Shown: positions 53,905-57,217 of the stretch, piece by piece
How positions within the stretch are numbered: the first letter of the stretch is position 1
Layout: each line of letters begins with the position of its first letter
Assembly: GCA_022782405.1 (NCBI GenBank)
Contig: JALFNK010000015.1
Coordinates: 1-57,217, forward strand
Source of the DNA: Alistipes sp.
GTDB taxonomy: Bacteria > Bacteroidota > Bacteroidia > Bacteroidales > Rikenellaceae
Direction: 5' to 3'
DNA length: 57,217 nt
Notes under the pieces: generated by a model
Told to the model about the DNA's origin: nothing
The model's input: only the letters and a program-made list of their open reading frames with translations
Database searches by the model: none
Program-made: the position numbers and the translations under genes

Positions 53905-54480
53905 ATGATAAACATCGTCTTATTCGGTGCTCCGGGCTGCGGCAAAGGTACGCAGGCTCAGCGCCTGAAGGAGCATTACGGCATCGACCACGTCTCGACG
54001 GGCGAGGTGATCCGCGACGAGATCCGCCGCGGTACGGAACTGGGCCGCAGCATGGAGCAGTACATCAAGGAGGGCAAGCTGGCTCCCGATGCAATCGTGA
54101 TCGGGATGATCGCCAACTATGTCTCCGAGCACAAGGATGCAAAGGGCTGCATTTTCGACGGTTTCCCCCGCACGACGGTGCAGGCCGAGGAGTTCGACCG
54201 CATCCTGGCAAAGGAGGGGCTGAAAGTCGATATCATGGTGGACATCCATGTCCCCGAGGAGGAGCTCGTAAAGCGGCTTCTGTTGCGCGGCAAGGATTCG
54301 GGCCGTGCCGACGATGCTTCGGAGGAGGTGATCCGCGAACGTCTGGCGGTTTACCACAAACAGACGGCCGTTGTGGCGGACTACTACACCGCACAGCAGA
54401 AATATGCTTCGGTGAACGGCGTCGGTACGATGGAAGAGGTTTTCGACCGGATTGCCGCCGTGGTCGACGGACTCAAATAA
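53905..54480 (+). CDS. adk: Adenylate kinase
   Basis: 191 residues; interconverts ATP + AMP and 2 ADP. P-loop GAPGCGKGTQ (8-17), AMP-binding TGEVIRDEIRRGT and the FDGFPRT motif are present; the LID is the short form without zinc cysteines. The start at MINIVLFG is set by the P-loop position and the promoter 31 bases upstream. Confidence 0.96.
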   Translation: MINIVLFGAPGCGKGTQAQRLKEHYGIDHVSTGEVIRDEIRRGTELGRSMEQYIKEGKLAPDAIVIGMIANYVSEHKDAKGCIFDGFPRTTVQAEEFDRILAKEGLKVDIMVDIHVPEEELVKRLLLRGKDSGRADDASEEVIRERLAVYHKQTAVVADYYTAQQKYASVNGVGTMEEVFDRIAAVVDGLK

Positions 54481-54500
54481 ACGGGGATGCCCCGGAAAAC

Positions 54501-54532
54501 AAAAAAGCTGCTCGAAACGAGCAGCTTTTTTT
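54501..54532. terminator. Bidirectional terminator between adk and rpsT
   Basis: Perfect stem 54501-54514/54518-54531 with loop AAA and T7 tail on +, A6 on the other side. Confidence 0.92.
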
Positions 54533-54554
54533 GTTGGCATCCTTTCGGAAATTC

Positions 54555-54806
54555 CTACAAGGCATTCACATGCAGCTGGATGGCGCTCTTGAGGTTGGCG
54601 GCCTTGTTCTTGTGCATGATGTTGTGCTTGGCCAGCTTGTCGAGCATCGACGTTACCTTCGGAAGCAGTGCCTCGGCGGCGCTCTTCTCGGTCGTTGCGC
54701 GCAGAGCCTTCACGGCGTTGCGTGCCGTCTTGTGGAACAGACGGTTGTGCGCCCGTTTGGTAACCGTCTGGCGGATCCGTTTCTTCGAAGACTTATGGTT
54801 TGCCAT
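54555..54806 (-). CDS. rpsT: 30S ribosomal protein S20
   Basis: 83 residues, all helical and basic: MANHKSSKKRIRQTVTKRAHN at the start and HKNKAANLKSAIQLHV at the end, both diagnostic. It lies 140 bases after tRNA-Glu on the same strand, and may be partly transcribed from its promoter. Confidence 0.96.
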   Translation of the reverse strand: MANHKSSKKRIRQTVTKRAHNRLFHKTARNAVKALRATTEKSAAEALLPKVTSMLDKLAKHNIMHKNKAANLKSAIQLHVNAL

Positions 54807-54946
54807 AATTCGTTGTAAGTTTATTTTTACTTTTTAGTTGTCGTAGCTGAAACAGCCGTGGCTGCGTGCGGATAGACCCTCGGGTCCTCTCCTGTTATAT
54901 ATTACCCGTCAGATGCCTTCCCTTTGTCGTTCCGGCATCCCTCGTG

Positions 54947-55018
54947 TAGCCCATAGCAGAATCGAACTGCTCTTTCAAGAATGAAAATCTTGCGTCCTAA
55001 CCGATAGACGAATGGGCC
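54947..55018 (-). tRNA. tRNA-Glu(TTC)
   Basis: Minus strand: acceptor GGCCCAT with ATGGGCT (G1-U72 wobble), D arm GTCTATCGGTTAGGAC, anticodon stem CAAGA/TCTTG with loop TTTTCAT (anticodon TTC) and T arm GCAGTTCGATTCTGC. CCA not encoded. It has a perfect upstream promoter. Confidence 0.93.
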
Positions 55019-55061
55019 TCTACCACTATCGCGAAACCCCGAAGGGGGCGCTTTAGCGGTG

Positions 55062-55092
55062 CAAAGGTAAGCAAAAAAGTGAGTTGTGCAAA
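55062..55092 (-). promoter_or_regulatory. Promoter of tRNA-Glu
   Basis: Minus strand: TTTG (55092-55089), exactly 19 bases, TACCTTTG (55069-55062), a full consensus match about 44 bases before the mature 5' end. Confidence 0.75.
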
Positions 55093-55152
55093 AAATATGA
55101 TGAAAAAATTGTTTTTTCTTCACGGATGCGGTCGTTGACTTTCTGTATGCAG

Positions 55153-55911
55153 TCAACGCAGGCGCACCGTACGGGTCTCTGCGTCGAAGCATGCATTCTC
55201 TCCGGCGAAAAGCCGCTCGATCAGTCCGCTCCGAATCATCCCGTCGGCCGGCAGCAGGTGCAGCTGCGGCGTGTCGATGAGTGCCACGGCATCGCAGAGC
55301 GAGAGTGCGATGTCCAGGTCGTGTGTCGAGAAGAGAATACACTTGTCTTCCTCGTGTGCCAGCCGACGAAGCAGCCCGGCCAGTTCGTAGCGGTTCGGAA
55401 GGTCGAGAAAAGCTGTGGGCTCGTCGAGCAGAATGACCGGAGTATCCTGTGCCAGGGCCCGGGCGATCATCACGCGCTGACATTCGCCGTCGGACATGCG
55501 GTCCATCGTCTTGCGGGCGAAGGCTCCCATTCCGACCTGTTCCAGGGCCCGGTGGACGATACGGCGGTCTTCCTGCTGCAGGTGCCCGATCCAGTTCGTG
55601 TAGGGAGCCCGTCCCAGAGCTACGACATCCGTGCAGGTGAGGTTGGCGATCCGCACCCGCTCGGTCGTAACGAAGCTGACGGTTGCGGCCCGTTGTGCCG
55701 GCGCGAGTTCCGTGAGGGTATGGCCACAGAGCCGGATTTCGCCCTTCGCAGCGGGATTCAACCCGGCAATGGCCCGCAGCAGGGTGCTTTTCCCGGTGCC
55801 GTTGCGGCCGATCAGGGCCGTGAGGCTTTGCGGTGCGAATTCCGCGGAGACCTCCTCCAGCAGCGTTCGGCGCCCGTAGGCCAGCGTGATATGTCGGAGC
55901 GAGATACTCAT
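55153..55911 (-). CDS. FecE-type ABC transporter ATPase
   Basis: 252 residues. Walker A GRNGTGKST (35-43), a signature motif MSDGECQ in place of the usual LSGGQ, Walker B VILLDEPTAFLD and the switch STHDLDIAL. The sequence is of the iron-siderophore/hemin/cobalamin importer class (FecE, BtuD). Its ATG overlaps the permease stop by four bases. The substrate is not known, as no binding protein is in the window. Confidence 0.88.
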   Translation of the reverse strand: MSISLRHITLAYGRRTLLEEVSAEFAPQSLTALIGRNGTGKSTLLRAIAGLNPAAKGEIRLCGHTLTELAPAQRAATVSFVTTERVRIANLTCTDVVALGRAPYTNWIGHLQQEDRRIVHRALEQVGMGAFARKTMDRMSDGECQRVMIARALAQDTPVILLDEPTAFLDLPNRYELAGLLRRLAHEEDKCILFSTHDLDIALSLCDAVALIDTPQLHLLPADGMIRSGLIERLFAGENACFDAETRTVRLR

Positions 55912-56912
55912 CGGAAAAGGTTGCGGTTGCGGGTTACGACATAGATGACTACCGGAATGCCCATCAGGGCCGTGATGGTGTTGATCGGCAGCGTGAGGCT
56001 CTTGGCCGCGAGGTCGCAGACGAGCAGCAGTACGGCTCCTGCCAGCATCGATGCCGGGACGAGAATCCGGTGGTCGGCCGTGGCGAAGACCATGCGTGCA
56101 AGGTGCGGTACGGCGAGCCCGATGAATCCCACGGGACCGCAGAATGCCGTAACGGTTCCGGCAAGCAATACCGTGGAGAGAAAAATCAGGAAACGGGTTC
56201 TTGGAATGTTGAGTCCCATCGTGCGGGCGTAGTTTTCGCCGAGCAGCAGCAGGTTGAGCGGCTTGATGACCGCAACGGACAGGACAAGTCCCGCGAAGAG
56301 GACCGGGAGCATCAGCATCAGCCGGTCGCCCGTTACATCGCCGAGCGAACCCATGGTCCATACCACGAAGGTCTTGAGAGCCGCTTCGTTGGAAAGGTAC
56401 TGGAGGATCTCGACGATTGCGCTGACTCCCGATCCGAACATCATGCCGAGAATCAGGATGACCATGATGTCCTTGATGCGGCGGCTGATGGCCAGAATTG
56501 CCGCAAGCACGAGCGCTGCTCCGAGCCAGGCGGCACCGACGATGCCGAGGGATTGCACGAAGGAGTGCCCAGCGATTCCCAGCAGCGGAGCTCCCAGCAC
56601 GAAGAGGGCGACGCCCAGCGAGGCTCCTGAACTGACCCCCAGCACATAGGGGCCGGCCAGCGGATTGCGGAAGAGGGTCTGCATCTCAAGGCCGCTGGCG
56701 GCGAGCGCGGCACCTGCCGCGAGGGCCGTGATGGCTTTCAGAAGACGGATTTTGAGGACGATGTCCCGCGTCGCCGGGTCGCAGGCACCGCCCGTCAGGG
56801 CATTCCATACCTCTCCGGGGGCGATGGCGACCGACCCCACGGCGAGATCCGCGACGAAAAGCGCTGCGAGCAGCAGCGTGAGCAATACGAATATCAGAGC
56901 GGTTCGGGACAT
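55908..56912 (-). CDS. FecCD-family ABC transporter permease
   Basis: 334 residues, nine to ten transmembrane helices. GGACDPATRDIVLKIRLLKAITALAAGAAL is the FecCD opening signature, and NPLAGPYVLGVSSGASLG the second. It forms the channel for a periplasmic-binding-protein-dependent importer of siderophore iron, heme or B12. The start is placed at MSRTALIF; an extended start at 56984 would add 24 polar residues. It is the first gene of the pair; the upstream 240 bases hold no binding-protein gene. Confidence 0.88.
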   Translation of the reverse strand: MSRTALIFVLLTLLLAALFVADLAVGSVAIAPGEVWNALTGGACDPATRDIVLKIRLLKAITALAAGAALAASGLEMQTLFRNPLAGPYVLGVSSGASLGVALFVLGAPLLGIAGHSFVQSLGIVGAAWLGAALVLAAILAISRRIKDIMVILILGMMFGSGVSAIVEILQYLSNEAALKTFVVWTMGSLGDVTGDRLMLMLPVLFAGLVLSVAVIKPLNLLLLGENYARTMGLNIPRTRFLIFLSTVLLAGTVTAFCGPVGFIGLAVPHLARMVFATADHRILVPASMLAGAVLLLVCDLAAKSLTLPINTITALMGIPVVIYVVTRNRNLFR

Positions 56913-57101
56913 TCTTTTTATGCATACTGGATATTCCGTTTCGGGGACCATGATCCGGTTATTCGATAACTTGTTTGTATCCAATGTGTTGCTTGGCGTT
57001 GCGAGTAATGAATGTTGTCGGAATCCGGTTCCGGAACGGCAAAATATCCTTACAAAAGTAGAAAAAAATGGGAGAAAATATGTTTTTTTTGAAAAATGTA
57101 C

Positions 57102-57109
57102 TATATTTG
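57102..57109 (+). promoter_or_regulatory. -7 element of the tRNA-Pro promoter
   Basis: TATATTTG, 41 bases before the tRNA 5' end, preceded by long A and T runs. The -33 TTTG is not clear (T-rich at 57083-57090). Confidence 0.55.
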
Positions 57110-57149
57110 CAGTCCCAAACGGAAGCTAACAGGCTTCGGAGGGCGGAAT

Positions 57150-57217
57150 CGGGGCGTAGCTCAGTCCGGTTAGAGTACACGTCTGGGGGGCGTGTGGTCG
57201 CTGGTTCGAATCCAGTC
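57150..57217 (+). tRNA. tRNA-Pro(GGG), cut by the window end
   Basis: Acceptor start CGGGGCG, T8-A9, D arm GCTCAGTCCGGTTAGAGT, anticodon stem CACGT/GCGTG with loop CTGGGGG (anticodon GGG), T arm CTGGTTCGAATCCAG. The 3' acceptor strand lies past the window. Confidence 0.9.

Overview
The window is a stretch of chromosome from a GC-rich member of the Bacteroidales, most likely an Alistipes-like gut species (Rikenellaceae). This rests on three things: the Bacteroidetes-type promoter signature (TTTG, 19-20 bases, TAnnTTTG) recurring upstream of genes, the near absence of Shine-Dalgarno sequences, and protein families typical of the group (BatD/BatE, SDR-type threonine dehydrogenase, TGS-fused nucleoside kinase, LuxE-like synthetase, S1 sulfatase). 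Genus is inferred from gene content, not from a marker search. Most of the window is ordinary, tightly packed housekeeping sequence with few mobile traces. No phage, CRISPR array or defence island was seen.

Layout. 1-760: an AT-rich, nearly gene-free patch whose left edge looks like the end of an IS4-family insertion sequence. 760-4460: tRNA-Thr, an SDR threonine dehydrogenase, an alpha/beta hydrolase, a small cysteine-rich protein and class II aldolase. 4784-11015: fumarase with a structured leader, batD, batE, recR and malate dehydrogenase, all on +. 11118-16197: a META-domain lipoprotein, RidA, a B12-dependent ribonucleotide reductase and an OmpA-family protein. 16277-18988: DUF721/DciA-like protein and RecF on -, then a TPR membrane protein and lumazine synthase on +. 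19156-24173: NSS transporter, folB, tyrS and dnaX on -. 24381-28554: secreted hydroxyisourate hydrolase, clpB and a secreted esterase. 28576-32154: a small glycan-type neighbourhood (GT2, a GT42/DUF115-like protein, a CMP-sugar cytidylyltransferase and a LuxE-like synthetase). 32401-38517: infC, thrS, pdxA, TrmH-family methylase, RNase Z and a small lipoprotein, all on -. 38537-47007: trxB, a probable kinase-like gene remnant, a SlyD-like FKBP, gcvP, a sulfatase and a TGS-fused nucleoside kinase, all on -. 47082-50457: a 5'-nucleotidase lipoprotein and ribosomal protein S1. 50839-54806: a small membrane protein, the rpsF-rpsR-rplI operon, thiL, adk (+) and rpsT. 54947-57217: tRNA-Glu, a FecCD/FecE-type ABC transporter pair and a tRNA-Pro(GGG) cut by the window end.

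Themes: dicarboxylate metabolism (fumarase, Mdh), translation (infC, thrS, tyrS, S1, S6-S18-L9, S20, three tRNAs), replication and repair (RecR, RecF, DnaX, NrdJ) and cofactor synthesis (RibH, FolB, PdxA, ThiL).

The strongest unusual signals are three. (1) A run of ten A residues in dnaX lies exactly at the end of domain III; slippage by one base in either direction gives an immediate or near-immediate stop, which would produce a short gamma subunit. (2) infC lacks any ATG/GTG/TTG start before its conserved core and apparently uses ATC; it has also lost the usual rpmI-rplT continuation. (3) A GT42-like putative glycosyltransferase lies convergent with a CMP-sugar synthetase/LuxE-like pair, suggesting a small surface-glycan module. 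A palindrome on the trxB promoter and a cluster of TGTCA half-sites before clpB are candidate operators.
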